64,000 bases of DNA from JAFGAS01 sp963809875 (GTDB lineage: Bacteria; Desulfobacterota; Zymogenia; Zymogenales; Zymogenaceae). Below are positions 1 to 7,526 of the stretch, piece by piece. The notes below the pieces were generated by a model. That model saw nothing but the letters and a program-made list of their open reading frames with translations, ran no database searches and had not been told where the DNA came from. The position numbers were made by a program, and so were the translations under genes. The stretch's first letter is position 1. Every line of letters starts with the position of its first letter. Location: positions 1 through 64,000 of the forward strand of contig CAWELC010000010.1 of NCBI GenBank assembly GCA_963809875.1, given 5' to 3'.

Positions 1-143
1 ACGAGTAGAAAGAGACAAAGGGCCCGTAATGGGAAGACACGATGACACATAGACGATCCTAAAAATATTTCCGCATGAAAAAAAAAGGAAGGGCAAAACC
101 CCTCTAAAATATAGCAGTCCGGAGTCATTTAATCAAGTTAAAA

Positions 144-173
144 TTGACAACCTGTGTGCCGGTATACTATTAT
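144..173 (+). promoter_or_regulatory. Putative sigma-70 promoter of the PfkB kinase gene
   Basis: A perfect -35 hexamer TTGACA lies at 144-149. Possible -10 hexamers follow at 165-170 (TACTAT) or 168-173 (TATTAT, 18-base spacer). The first TTG of this -35 box is also the first codon of the longest open frame, which argues that translation starts further downstream. The 143 bases before it hold no recognisable gene. Confidence 0.5.
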
Positions 174-194
174 AAAGATGGCATACAAGAGGAA

Positions 195-1124
195 ATGATG
201 ATCTATACAGTGACGCTGAACCCCGCACTGGACAGGGCGATAGAAGTCCAGGAACTTCGAACCGACGACGCTAACCGAATCGAATCGGAAAACAGCTACG
301 CCGGCGGCAAAGGGATAGACGCATCCCGAGTCATCCAGGTCCTCGGAGGACAGAGCGTGGCCCTTGGATTCATCGGCGGATTCAACGGCATGGAGCTCGA
401 ACAACGGCTGCTGCGCCAGCGAGTACTGTGTGACTTCGTCCATACAAGGGGAGACACCCGCACCAACATCCTCATATACGTCCGCTCCACGGGCTCCTAT
501 ACCACTATGAACGCCAAGGGGCCGGAAGTCAATGAGGTCGAGGTCAAAGAGCTCTTTGAGAAGATCCAGGCCCTCACCGATGCGAGCTATATAATCATGT
601 CGGGCAGTATCCCCCGGGGAGTGAGCGAGGATATATACCGCAAGATCATCAAGGTTGCCCGGGAGAAGGGCGCGTTTGTGGCCCTGGACGCGGACGGCGA
701 GCCGCTGAGGCAGGGGATAGAGGGCGGGCCCTCTATCATCAAGCCGAATATGCATGAACTCGGCCGGCTCCTGGGCCGAGAGATCACCGATGTCGAGGGT
801 GCCCTGGCGGCCGCCGATGAGCTGAAAAAGAAAGAGATCGACATGATCCTCATTTCGATGGGCGCCAAGGGCGCGTTACTGGTGAGCGATTCCGCTCGCC
901 TTATCGCCGTGCCCCCCCAGGTGAAGGTAGGGAGCACCGTGGGAGCGGGGGACTCGCTTCTTGCCGCATTCATCCTCGGCCATTTCCAGGGCAGGCGGCT
1001 GTCCGAATGCCTGCGATTCGGGGTGGCGGCGGGCGCCGCGTCGTCGATGACACCGGGGACCGAGCTCTGCAAAAGAGAAGACGTCGAAGCATTGATGCCG
1101 AACGTCGTGGTCAAAGAGATTTGA
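195..1124 (+). CDS. 1-phosphofructokinase family hexose kinase (PfkB/ribokinase superfamily)
   Basis: An ATP-dependent sugar-phosphate kinase of about 309 residues, the usual size for FruK, LacC and PfkB proteins. The family phosphorylates fructose-1-phosphate, fructose-6-phosphate or tagatose-6-phosphate in the cytoplasm. The sequence opens with the typical YTVTLNPALDR strand, carries a sugar-binding glycine motif GGKGID near residues 37-42 (most relatives have GGKGIN), and ends with the anion-hole and catalytic motif GAGDS near 250-254, whose Asp253 is the expected base. The start is placed at the ATG at 195, with AGAGG just upstream, because the longer frame begins inside the promoter. The next gene, queD, begins immediately after the stop. 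The exact substrate cannot be told from sequence. Confidence 0.88.
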   Translation: MMIYTVTLNPALDRAIEVQELRTDDANRIESENSYAGGKGIDASRVIQVLGGQSVALGFIGGFNGMELEQRLLRQRVLCDFVHTRGDTRTNILIYVRSTGSYTTMNAKGPEVNEVEVKELFEKIQALTDASYIIMSGSIPRGVSEDIYRKIIKVAREKGAFVALDADGEPLRQGIEGGPSIIKPNMHELGRLLGREITDVEGALAAADELKKKEIDMILISMGAKGALLVSDSARLIAVPPQVKVGSTVGAGDSLLAAFILGHFQGRRLSECLRFGVAAGAASSMTPGTELCKREDVEALMPNVVVKEI

Positions 1125-1505
1125 ATGTTTGAGGTTTCGATAAAGAGCTCCTTCTCAGCCGCCCACAGCCTTCGGGAGATCGGCGGAAAGTGTGAGAATC
1201 TTCACGGGCACAACTTCACGGTGGAGGTATCAGTGCGGTCTGCGCGCCTCACCGGGCAGGGAGTCGTCGTCGATTTCAGACTGCTTAAGGCGTACCTGGC
1301 CGAGGTCCTGGAAGTTCTTGACCATCACTGTCTCAACGAGACCGCCCCTTTTACCGACCGCAACCCGTCCTCGGAACATATCGCTCTCTATATCCATGAG
1401 GAGATGAAGAAGAGGATCGACGAAAAGGAGATGAACGCCCTCCTGAGAGTGCGCGTCTGGGAGTCGGATACTTCGTGCGCGTCGTACTGGGAAGGCGGGA
1501 CGTAA
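1125..1505 (+). CDS. queD: 6-carboxytetrahydropterin synthase (QueD/PTPS family)
   Basis: Converts 7,8-dihydroneopterin triphosphate to 6-carboxy-5,6,7,8-tetrahydropterin, the second step towards queuosine and other deazapurines. The 126-residue protein has the family layout: zinc ligands His14 in FSAAH and His27/His29 in LHGHN, catalytic Cys23 in GGKCENLHGH, the Asp66-His67 pair, and Glu113 in VWESDTS. It starts directly after the kinase stop and is followed three bases later by folE2, whose product makes its substrate. The two genes are almost certainly co-transcribed. A tetrahydrobiopterin-type role is less likely in a bacterium. No later queuosine genes (queE, queC, queF) are in the window. 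Confidence 0.9.
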   Translation: MFEVSIKSSFSAAHSLREIGGKCENLHGHNFTVEVSVRSARLTGQGVVVDFRLLKAYLAEVLEVLDHHCLNETAPFTDRNPSSEHIALYIHEEMKKRIDEKEMNALLRVRVWESDTSCASYWEGGT

Positions 1506-1507
1506 CC

Positions 1508-2296
1508 ATGGAAGTGCAGAACCGGCGTGGACCCAGGAAGATCGATATCGACAAGGTGGGAGTCAAGGGCATCCGTTATCCCATCATCGTCTTTGACAAG
1601 GTCAACAAGAGACAGCATACGATCGCGAGCATCAATATGTACGTCGATCTGCCCCATCGGTTCAAAGGAACTCATATGAGTCGATTTGTGGAGATACTCA
1701 ACGAGTATCACCGGGAAATCGACATCAGGAATATTGACACCATACTCGATAAGATGAAAGAGCGGCTCGACGCCCGGTCGGCCCATATCGAGATTGAGTT
1801 TCCCTATTTTGTCAACAAGCGCGCCCCGGTCTCCGGTGAGGAGGGCCTGCTGGAATACCAGTGCCACTATATCGGCTACAGCGGCGCCAGCAAGGAGTTT
1901 ATTGTCGGCATTAAGGTCCCCATCACCACTCTCTGCCCGTGTTCCAAGGAGATCGCCGATTTCGGCGCCCATAACCAGCGAAGCTACGTGAGCGTACTGG
2001 TCCTCTATCGGAAGTTCTTCTGGATCGAGGATCTCATCAAGATCGTGGAAGAGTGCGCCAGCTCCGACATCTATTCACTGCTCAAACAATCCGATGAGAA
2101 GTGGCTGACCGAGCGCGCCTATATGAACCCGATGTTCGTGGAGGACGTTGTCAGGGAGGTGGCCGGCCGCCTCAAGGAGCTCTCGCTCTTTGACTGGTTC
2201 ATCGTAGAATCCGAGAATATCGAGAGCATCCATAATCACAACGCGTACGCGCTTGTCGAATGGGGAAAACGGCCTGAGAGTCTGATCACGTCATAG
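1508..2296 (+). CDS. folE2: GTP cyclohydrolase FolE2 (type IB)
   Basis: Opens GTP to 7,8-dihydroneopterin triphosphate, feeding folate and, with the adjacent QueD, deazapurine synthesis. The 262-residue product matches the FolE2 family along its length. The metal and catalytic cysteine motif TLCPCSKE falls near residues 141-148, followed by GAHNQRS with its conserved His. FolE2 is the version of the enzyme that works without strict zinc dependence. I chose the ATG at 1508, three bases after the queD stop, over an upstream in-frame codon at 1475 that would extend 31 bases into queD and add residues not seen in the family. The N-terminal VGVKGIRYP segment is typical. Confidence 0.92.
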   Translation: MEVQNRRGPRKIDIDKVGVKGIRYPIIVFDKVNKRQHTIASINMYVDLPHRFKGTHMSRFVEILNEYHREIDIRNIDTILDKMKERLDARSAHIEIEFPYFVNKRAPVSGEEGLLEYQCHYIGYSGASKEFIVGIKVPITTLCPCSKEIADFGAHNQRSYVSVLVLYRKFFWIEDLIKIVEECASSDIYSLLKQSDEKWLTERAYMNPMFVEDVVREVAGRLKELSLFDWFIVESENIESIHNHNAYALVEWGKRPESLITS

Positions 2297-2382
2297 ACAA
2301 CACCCCGGCGAGTGTCCACCGGCCGGAAGGACCGACCCTTAGACGGGGCGGTGCCGCGGCCGTCTTTCAGGGGGAGATAACG

Positions 2383-2946
2383 ATGGATGATATCGACCGC
2401 GAGAAGAAACAGGGGTTTGACTTCGCGTACCTTGGCGATGTGCCGCAAAAGAAGATAGAGGTCGGGACCACGTACCAGACGCCCGGGTTCGGGCTTGCCG
2501 CTCAGCTCTTCTGCTGCAGTGCGAGAAGAGTCATCGACCGACTCGGGAGCGAGGAGGGGACCGCCGTTATGAAGGCGGCGGTGGAGGACTTCGGCTTCGA
2601 GCGGGGACGTCATATCGCGCAGCGGGTCAAGGAACTGGGGCTGCCGCTCTCCTTCAAGAACTGGCTTATCTACTCGGATATCGACTCGTCTGCCAACTTT
2701 GGGGCGCTGCCGTCCATAGAAGACGGCGACCTCGTCGTAAAAGTGAGCGACTGCAGCTTTTATTCCGCCGCCCGCCGGTGGGGACTTGAGGAGTACGCCC
2801 ATATCTACTGTAAACATGTGGACCATAAAATCCTGGCCGGCTACAACCCTGACATCAGGCTGATTCTTGAAGAGCGACAGGCAACGGGAAAGGATTTCTG
2901 CGTCTTCCGCTATGCCATGAAGCGGCCAAACAAGCAGGGTCGGTAG
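2383..2946 (+). CDS. L-2-amino-thiazoline-4-carboxylate hydrolase-like protein
   Basis: A 187-residue cytoplasmic protein resembling the ATC hydrolase family, known from Pseudomonas cysteine-synthesis work, in which the thiazoline ring is opened to S- or N-carbamoyl-cysteine. The support is the C-terminal signature: a Cys-x-His-x-x-Asp motif (CKHVD), then GYNPDI, then a Gly-x-x-x-Cys-x-F ending. Many family members in anaerobes are not linked to ATC breakdown, so the true substrate is open. A GGGG ribosome-binding stretch lies 9 bases before the ATG. It sits between folE2 and a beta-keto acid cleavage enzyme on the same strand, with gaps of about 85 bases on both sides. Confidence 0.65.
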   Translation: MDDIDREKKQGFDFAYLGDVPQKKIEVGTTYQTPGFGLAAQLFCCSARRVIDRLGSEEGTAVMKAAVEDFGFERGRHIAQRVKELGLPLSFKNWLIYSDIDSSANFGALPSIEDGDLVVKVSDCSFYSAARRWGLEEYAHIYCKHVDHKILAGYNPDIRLILEERQATGKDFCVFRYAMKRPNKQGR

Positions 2947-3029
2947 GGGGAGGTCATCGCGGTCCCTCCGGTCGGACGACGGCCCGGCGGCCTCCCGCCG
3001 GACACGATGTTTCATGGCCCCGACGGACG

Positions 3030-3896
3030 ATGATGAACGATAAGGCGATCATTACCGCGGCGCTTGCCGGCGCGGAGACGACCAGGGCGCAAAACCCGAC
3101 AGTGCCGTTCACACCGGACGAATTTGCCGAGGAAGCAATCAGGGCACGCGAGTCCGGTGCCGCCGTCGTGCACGTCCACGTCAGAGACCCCAAGACCGGA
3201 GCCCCCACCAGAGATCTGGAAAAGATCAGGACTACCATCCAGGCCATCCGCGATCGATGCCCCGATCTCATAATAAACATGAGCACGGCCATCGTGACGT
3301 CGGGAGACTATAAGGTACGTATCAACCCCATCCTCGCGCTTCGGCCACCCATGGCAAGCCTCAACACCAACTCGATGAATTTCGCCTTCGTTGACTGGAA
3401 GAGTGGTCGGATCTTCGGCGAAACCGTTTTCGAAAACCCATTCTCGATGGTCGTGGAATTCAACCATCGTATGAGAGAGGCCGGGATAAAGCCGGAGTTC
3501 GAGATCTATGATATGGGCGGATTGTTCAACGTCCTGTTGCTCAGGAAACGGGGGATATTCGAGGAGCCGATGCATTTTCAGATGGTATTCGGCACGGCGG
3601 GCGGTGTCCCGTATAGTCCCTCGATTTTTTCGAAGCTCTTGACCCGTCTGCCGGCCCACTCCACCTACAGCGTCTGCGGTGTGGGCCCGAACCAGTTTCG
3701 GGCTAACATGACCGCGGCGGTTAACGGGGGGCACCTGCGTGTGGGGCTCGAAGACAACGTCAGGATGCCCGACGGAACCCATGCGCGAGGGAGCTGGGAA
3801 CAGGTCGAATGGGCGGTGCGCGCTGCCCACCTTGCAGGCAGGGGGGTCGCCACTCCGGCGGAGGCGAGGCGGATGCTGGGCCTGAAAAATCCTTAG
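3030..3896 (+). CDS. Beta-keto acid cleavage enzyme (BKACE, 3-keto-5-aminohexanoate cleavage family)
   Basis: A zinc-dependent TIM-barrel enzyme that condenses a beta-keto acid with acetyl-CoA and cleaves it to acetoacetate plus a new CoA thioester. The founding member, Kce, acts in lysine fermentation. The 288-residue length is normal. The metal motif HVHVRD, with His48 and His50, follows the strand SGAAVV, and the conserved C-terminal GGHLRVGLEDN segment contributes the remaining metal ligand and a substrate-binding loop. Other lysine-fermentation genes (aminomutases, kdd, kal) are absent here, so the beta-keto acid used is unknown. An alternative start is the second Met at 3033. Confidence 0.88.
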   Translation: MMNDKAIITAALAGAETTRAQNPTVPFTPDEFAEEAIRARESGAAVVHVHVRDPKTGAPTRDLEKIRTTIQAIRDRCPDLIINMSTAIVTSGDYKVRINPILALRPPMASLNTNSMNFAFVDWKSGRIFGETVFENPFSMVVEFNHRMREAGIKPEFEIYDMGGLFNVLLLRKRGIFEEPMHFQMVFGTAGGVPYSPSIFSKLLTRLPAHSTYSVCGVGPNQFRANMTAAVNGGHLRVGLEDNVRMPDGTHARGSWEQVEWAVRAAHLAGRGVATPAEARRMLGLKNP

Positions 3897-4110
3897 AATA
3901 AGGGGAGGGTGCAACCTCCGCGGATAAGAAGGCGTTGGAACTCGCCGTGATCTATTGACCGATTCTTTTGCGTTGTGCTTCAGCAGCTTCGGGGTCTGCC
4001 CGATAAACCCGGCGCCCTGCACAGCCAATCAAAAAACCGACACGAGATCCCAGGAAATGAAGGGGAAGAGATGGTGACTCAAGTAAAAACAATTGATCGA
4101 AAAAAAATAC

Positions 4111-4139
4111 TTGACAGGCACTTTATTTTCACATACTAT
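4111..4139 (+). promoter_or_regulatory. Strong sigma-70 promoter before the ANTAR-like gene
   Basis: TTGACA at 4111-4116 and TACTAT at 4134-4139 are separated by exactly 17 bases, close to the consensus. The surrounding 4080-4240 stretch is sharply AT-rich compared with its neighbours and holds no other gene. The predicted transcript has a leader of roughly 95 bases before the small downstream gene. Confidence 0.7.
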
Positions 4140-4242
4140 TGGTATAAAGATGTAAAATATGAATAATTTATATGTTGTTATATATAACTCTGGGCATTGT
4201 GCAGCATTCTTAAGGAAAAGAGGTATCTTAAGGGGATAAACC

Positions 4243-4485
4243 ATGATGCGAAAGGCTGTGGGAAAACAGATCGAGCAGTATGAGGAGCTCGCCGCCGAGT
4301 CGAAACTCGAGCGGGCTGTCGAGATCCTCATGAAGAAGCTCGATATATCCGAGCGGGATGCAAAGGCGCGCATTGCGGCCCTCTCGCAAAGCAAGAATCT
4401 CGATACGGAGAAGACGTGCGAGGTTCTCATCAGACTCGAAAAGATTATCAGCGATAGCTGGTTTGAGTTGTCTTCAGCTCGATGA
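4243..4485 (+). CDS. Small stand-alone ANTAR-like protein
   Basis: An 80-residue protein. Residues 1-25 are a charged, probably coiled-coil helix. Residues about 25-75 resemble the ANTAR RNA-binding domain: a hydrophobic AVEILMKKLDISERDA stretch matches the conserved alanine, leucine-methionine, and SE.DA positions of the AmiR/NasR family, followed by an ARIAALSQ helix. ANTAR domains bind paired-hexaloop RNA and prevent transcription termination. They are normally fused to response-regulator receivers or sensor domains, so this short form is unusual. The ATG is preceded by AAGGGG. It is monocistronic: its own promoter at 4111 and a terminator at 4581. The domain call rests on pattern resemblance only. 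Confidence 0.5.
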   Translation: MMRKAVGKQIEQYEELAAESKLERAVEILMKKLDISERDAKARIAALSQSKNLDTEKTCEVLIRLEKIISDSWFELSSAR

Positions 4486-4580
4486 GAGGCAGGCCGCGCT
4501 GCCCGACGATCTGCAGGGCCCCTAGACGGTAGGATCAGGCACCGGCCGCCCGATCTTGGAGTTCGTCACGGCAGAAAGAG

Positions 4581-4617
4581 AAGAGAGACGGAGGATTTGT
4601 CCTCCGTCTCTCTTTTT
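4581..4617. terminator. Bidirectional intrinsic terminator
   Basis: A perfect 13-bp stem (GAGAGACGGAGGA at 4583-4595 with its complement at 4600-4612) with a TTTG loop is extended by A/T pairs and followed by a T-run at 4613-4617. The matching A-rich side lets it serve the minus strand too. It separates the ANTAR-like gene from the convergent secreted protein gene, whose stop is at 4631. Confidence 0.85.
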
Positions 4618-4630
4618 ATTACTATGCACG

Positions 4631-5224
4631 TCAGCGTTTCGACCACTCGGTTACAATGTCCGAGGCAGTCTTGGCAACGGCGCCGTCGATGGTGGGATCG
4701 ATGACCTGATGCCTGACTTTGGAGATGATTTCCTTTGTCTTGTTATCGACAACGTAAACCTCCACCTCAACGAGGGAATCGCCGGGTCGGTATTCGTCCC
4801 CAATCCCGGACTCCTTCTTCCCAAGGAGATAGTCAACAATTGCCCCCTTGACGGTGATGTCTGCGTTTGCATCAACCACCTTAAGCCCGAGGCTGCCGGA
4901 GACGCCGTCTTTCATGTTTTGGGTCATCAGATTCTGAGCCGTTGGATCGGTCTCCTTCCAGAGGTTCTCGAACTGGGGGACTTCAACCGTTTTGAATTGG
5001 GTCAGGCTGACTCCGGGCTTCATCCAGATCCAGTCGACATTATCACCCTTGATCATGCCGTTGTAATTAGGGATATACCCCCACTCACCCTCGTCCTTGC
5101 TCATGAAGTCGCTGTCGTTCATCAAGAAGTCGTCGGTGCAGAGGGCCGGCACCGTCCAGAAGAGCATAATCGAGACGAAGATGACCACCGCCAGCGGTGC
5201 CTTCCTCAGAATTCGCATTTTCAT
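4631..5224 (-). CDS. Secreted protein of unknown function, DUF4410-like (tandem copy 1)
   Basis: About 197 residues with a clear signal peptide: basic start (KMRILRK), hydrophobic core, and a small-residue cleavage site near PALC. The cysteine at the end of the signal could make it a lipoprotein, though the residues around it (ALC-T) only loosely fit a lipobox. The mature part has a PGVSLTQFKTVEVPQFEN block, then NADITVKGAIVDYLLG, then LVEVEVYVVDNKTKEIISKVRHQ, a pattern seen in periplasmic DUF4410/DUF3313-type proteins. The start at 5224 is fixed by GGAGG six bases upstream. A second, damaged copy lies directly upstream at 5472-6064. Function unknown. Confidence 0.7.
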   Translation of the reverse strand: MKMRILRKAPLAVVIFVSIMLFWTVPALCTDDFLMNDSDFMSKDEGEWGYIPNYNGMIKGDNVDWIWMKPGVSLTQFKTVEVPQFENLWKETDPTAQNLMTQNMKDGVSGSLGLKVVDANADITVKGAIVDYLLGKKESGIGDEYRPGDSLVEVEVYVVDNKTKEIISKVRHQVIDPTIDGAVAKTASDIVTEWSKR

Positions 5225-5424
5225 GGCATTCCTCCTTGTCAATCGAGAAAAATTCCGCAATGCGTCATGTTCATGTCAGAATTGCACTGATACCACGATA
5301 TGAACGATTCCTCCAACGGGATAGGAGGATACGAGCGTCCCGGATGCCGGGCGGCCGACCGTTAGTTCAGAGGACGTGATCTGCATCCTCCGTATATCAT
5401 GAGGGCGGGCCGGGGGATGAGAGA

Positions 5425-5454
5425 GGAGACGGGGATGTTATCTTCCCCGTCTCC
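5425..5454 (-). terminator. Hairpin downstream of tandem copy 2
   Basis: An 11-bp perfect inverted repeat, GGAGACGGGGA at 5425-5435 and its complement at 5444-5454, follows the stop of the damaged paralogue. There is no run of T on either side, so it may be a weak terminator or an RNA-stabilising hairpin. The rest of the 5225-5471 gap shows nothing else. Confidence 0.35.
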
Positions 5455-5471
5455 TGCAGGACGACCGTGCA

Positions 5472-6064
5472 CTAGCGCCTGGCCCATTCGTCGATGATAT
5501 CCGAGATGGTCTCGGCAATGGCGCTGTCGACGGTGGAGTCCATGGCCTGATGCCTCACTTTCGAGATGATCTCCTTGGTCTTGTTGTCGACCACATAGAC
5601 CTCCACCTCGACGAGGGGTTCACCTGCTCCATATCCAACCCAGTATTCTGGCCGCGCTGTTGCCCGAGAAGTAGTCCACCATCGCGCCCTTGATGGTGAT
5701 ATCGGCGTTCTTTTCGACGACCTTAAGGCCGAGCCGCCGGGAAAGGCCGTCCTTCATATTGCGGGTAAGCAGGTCCTGGGCCGTAACGTCAGTCTGGCTG
5801 GAGATATTCTCGAACTCGGGGACCTGGACGGTCTTAAACTGGGAGAGAGTGACGCCCGGCTTTGTCCAGATCCAGTCGACGCTGTCTCCTTCGATCATGC
5901 CGGTATAGTCGGGAATGAAGTTCCACGCTCCATCGTCCGGGTTCTTGAAGTCACTATCTTCCGTCAGCACGTCTGCGGCACCGAAGGCCGAAACGACCCA
6001 GAAGAGAAGTATCGGTAACGATAACCACGGCAACGGGAGCCTTTTTGAAACTCGGTATTCTCAT
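5472..6064 (-). pseudogene. Frameshifted paralogue of the secreted DUF4410-like protein (tandem copy 2)
   Basis: This copy aligns with copy 1 end to end but in three reading frames. Translation from the ATG at 6064 (preceded by AGGAGG) gives a basic signal start MRIPSFKKAPVAVVIV, then the frame breaks near 6015-6025. The middle part (DSDFKNPDDGAWNFIPDYTG through ADITIKGAMVDYFSG) is in a second frame until a break near 5655-5670. The remainder (EPLVEVEVYVVDNKTKEII to a stop at 5472) is in a third. The amino-acid identity across all three pieces is high, so the breaks are recent or are sequence errors. Given other frame breaks in the window, an intact gene in the living cell is quite possible. 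Confidence 0.7.
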
Positions 6065-6303
6065 GGCAGTCCTCCTAACGGTCGAATAAAAAGGATCAGC
6101 AAAAACTTAGCTATTCATCATGAAAATTTTACTGCAAAAAAGATGTGATACATAGCACAGAAGAATAGTTTTTCCTGTTAAAAGAATTTTCAGTATGATA
6201 TGGTTAGCCGATATGGGATGGGATGATCGAGGATCGGCAGAGTACGAGACCATCTATGCGATTATGATTCCTCATCTTTTCCCTTATCGGTATCGTGTCA
6301 ATC

Positions 6304-6325
6304 TAGTATAGATTATATCATACTA
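6304..6325 (+). promoter_or_regulatory. Candidate operator upstream of the Rrf2 regulator
   Basis: The inverted repeat TAGTAT at 6304-6309 and ATACTA at 6320-6325, with a 10-base AT-rich spacer, lies in the 376-base gap between the broken secreted gene and the rrf2 gene. Rrf2 proteins commonly bind such dyads in their own promoters. The whole gap is AT-rich and otherwise empty. Confidence 0.3.
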
Positions 6326-6440
6326 TTTTTATCGTTCAATACCAATAAGCGGGCTATTTCGTGGGATCATTCCCGATAGCATTACGTGACGTCCTGTTGA
6401 GTTCACCATTATCTCCATATATGAAATGCCGGGGGAAGAT

Positions 6441-6875
6441 ATGAAACTGACTACGCTTTCACGATACGGGATTCGCGCGCTGTTTGATATCGCCTATTGC
6501 GGTGAAGGTAAAATGGTTCGAGCATCTCAGGTTTCCATACGTCAGAAGATATCTCTCAACTATATTGGACAGATATTCCTAAAGCTTAAGCGAGCGGGCC
6601 TGATTACGAGCCACAGGGGGCGCTCCGGCGGCTATACGCTGGCGTATCCTCCCGAGAAGATCTCCCTGTTGATGATTATTCAGGCCGTCGAAGGTCCGAT
6701 AGTCCTGGTCGACTGCCTCGAGGGGGTCGGTGGGTGCGAAATGATGGTAAAATGCGTTACCCGGGATATCTGGAAAGAGGCCGGGTCGATGCTCGAAGAT
6801 TTCTTTGGAGGCGTTACGATTCAGGACCTGATCGATCGCGCCAAGGAGCGGGGGATTACGTTCAAGGCCTCGTGA
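6441..6875 (+). CDS. Rrf2 family transcriptional regulator, probable iron-sulfur sensor
   Basis: A 144-residue winged-helix regulator of the IscR/NsrR/RsrR family. The N-terminal MKLTTLSRYGIRALFDIA is the standard opening, followed by the recognition helix region (SLNYIGQIFLKLKRAGLI) and the wing (GRSGGYTLA). Three cysteines at 92, 99 and 105 nearly match the 92/98/104 ligands of IscR, so it likely binds a Fe-S cluster and senses redox state or cluster supply. The start at 6441 follows GGGGGA; an ATG at 6426 is in frame but lacks such a site and adds residues foreign to the family. No isc or suf genes follow, so its targets are elsewhere. Confidence 0.88.
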   Translation: MKLTTLSRYGIRALFDIAYCGEGKMVRASQVSIRQKISLNYIGQIFLKLKRAGLITSHRGRSGGYTLAYPPEKISLLMIIQAVEGPIVLVDCLEGVGGCEMMVKCVTRDIWKEAGSMLEDFFGGVTIQDLIDRAKERGITFKAS

Positions 6876-7025
6876 GGGGAAGCCAGGGCGTCTCGGACCG
6901 GGGACAACCCAGTCGGCCGGTGGGGCGAACGGGGGACGCCTGCAAAAGTTCGCGCGGTCCGAGCGGGCCGGGTTGTTTGCCGGCGGACGTGCCCGGTCCC
7001 TCGAAACCGATAACGGGATAATCGC

Positions 7026-7391
7026 ATGAAGTCCGGACATTTGCTCGATCTATTCAACGTCGTAAAAGACTACCGCTTCTTTATCCAGATGATGAAGGAT
7101 AAGCGCTACACGATCCCTCTGGTGAGGAAGCTCCTCTACATCCTGCTCAGTATCTATATCATTGTTCCCTTTGATTTCATTCCCGGAATAATTCCTTTCG
7201 TGGGAATGGTCGATGACCTGGGCGCTTTTGCCGTAATCATCGGCGTCCTCCTGTATGAAATTGCCGCTTATCGCGATTTTCTGGACGAGCTGAGACGTCG
7301 CGTTCCCCCGGTCCGCACGGACGATCGCGCAGAAATAACCGACGTGAACGCCCCGGAAAGCGCCAGGAAGGGCGGAAAAAACGCAGGATGA
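7026..7391 (+). CDS. DUF1232 (YkvA-like) membrane protein
   Basis: A 121-residue protein of the YkvA family. The central segment (about residues 30-80) has the diagnostic IPLVRKLLYILLSIYIIVPFD and FIPGIIPFVGMVDDLGA motif: a membrane-spanning or hairpin helix followed by an acidic turn and a second hydrophobic helix. The C-terminal 30 residues are charged and probably disordered. The family function is not established; it occurs across bacteria, often near housekeeping genes. It follows the Rrf2 gene by 150 bases and precedes rlmB by about 80 to 135 bases, depending on the rlmB start. Confidence 0.8.
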   Translation: MKSGHLLDLFNVVKDYRFFIQMMKDKRYTIPLVRKLLYILLSIYIIVPFDFIPGIIPFVGMVDDLGAFAVIIGVLLYEIAAYRDFLDELRRRVPPVRTDDRAEITDVNAPESARKGGKNAG

Positions 7392-7526
7392 CTATCGGCT
7401 TTACCCCGGCATCCGTCCGTAACAACGCCCGGCGAACCCCCAACCCTTCCCGGCGACGACCCTGCCTGCGCGGTGGTCGATAGTGCCGGAAATAACACAA
7501 TAACCAAGACGGTTCCGATAACGGAT

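Noticed and set aside
144..194. Upstream extension of the PfkB kinase from TTG 144
   Set aside because: The codon is part of a TTGACA promoter box, and the added residues are not found in the family.
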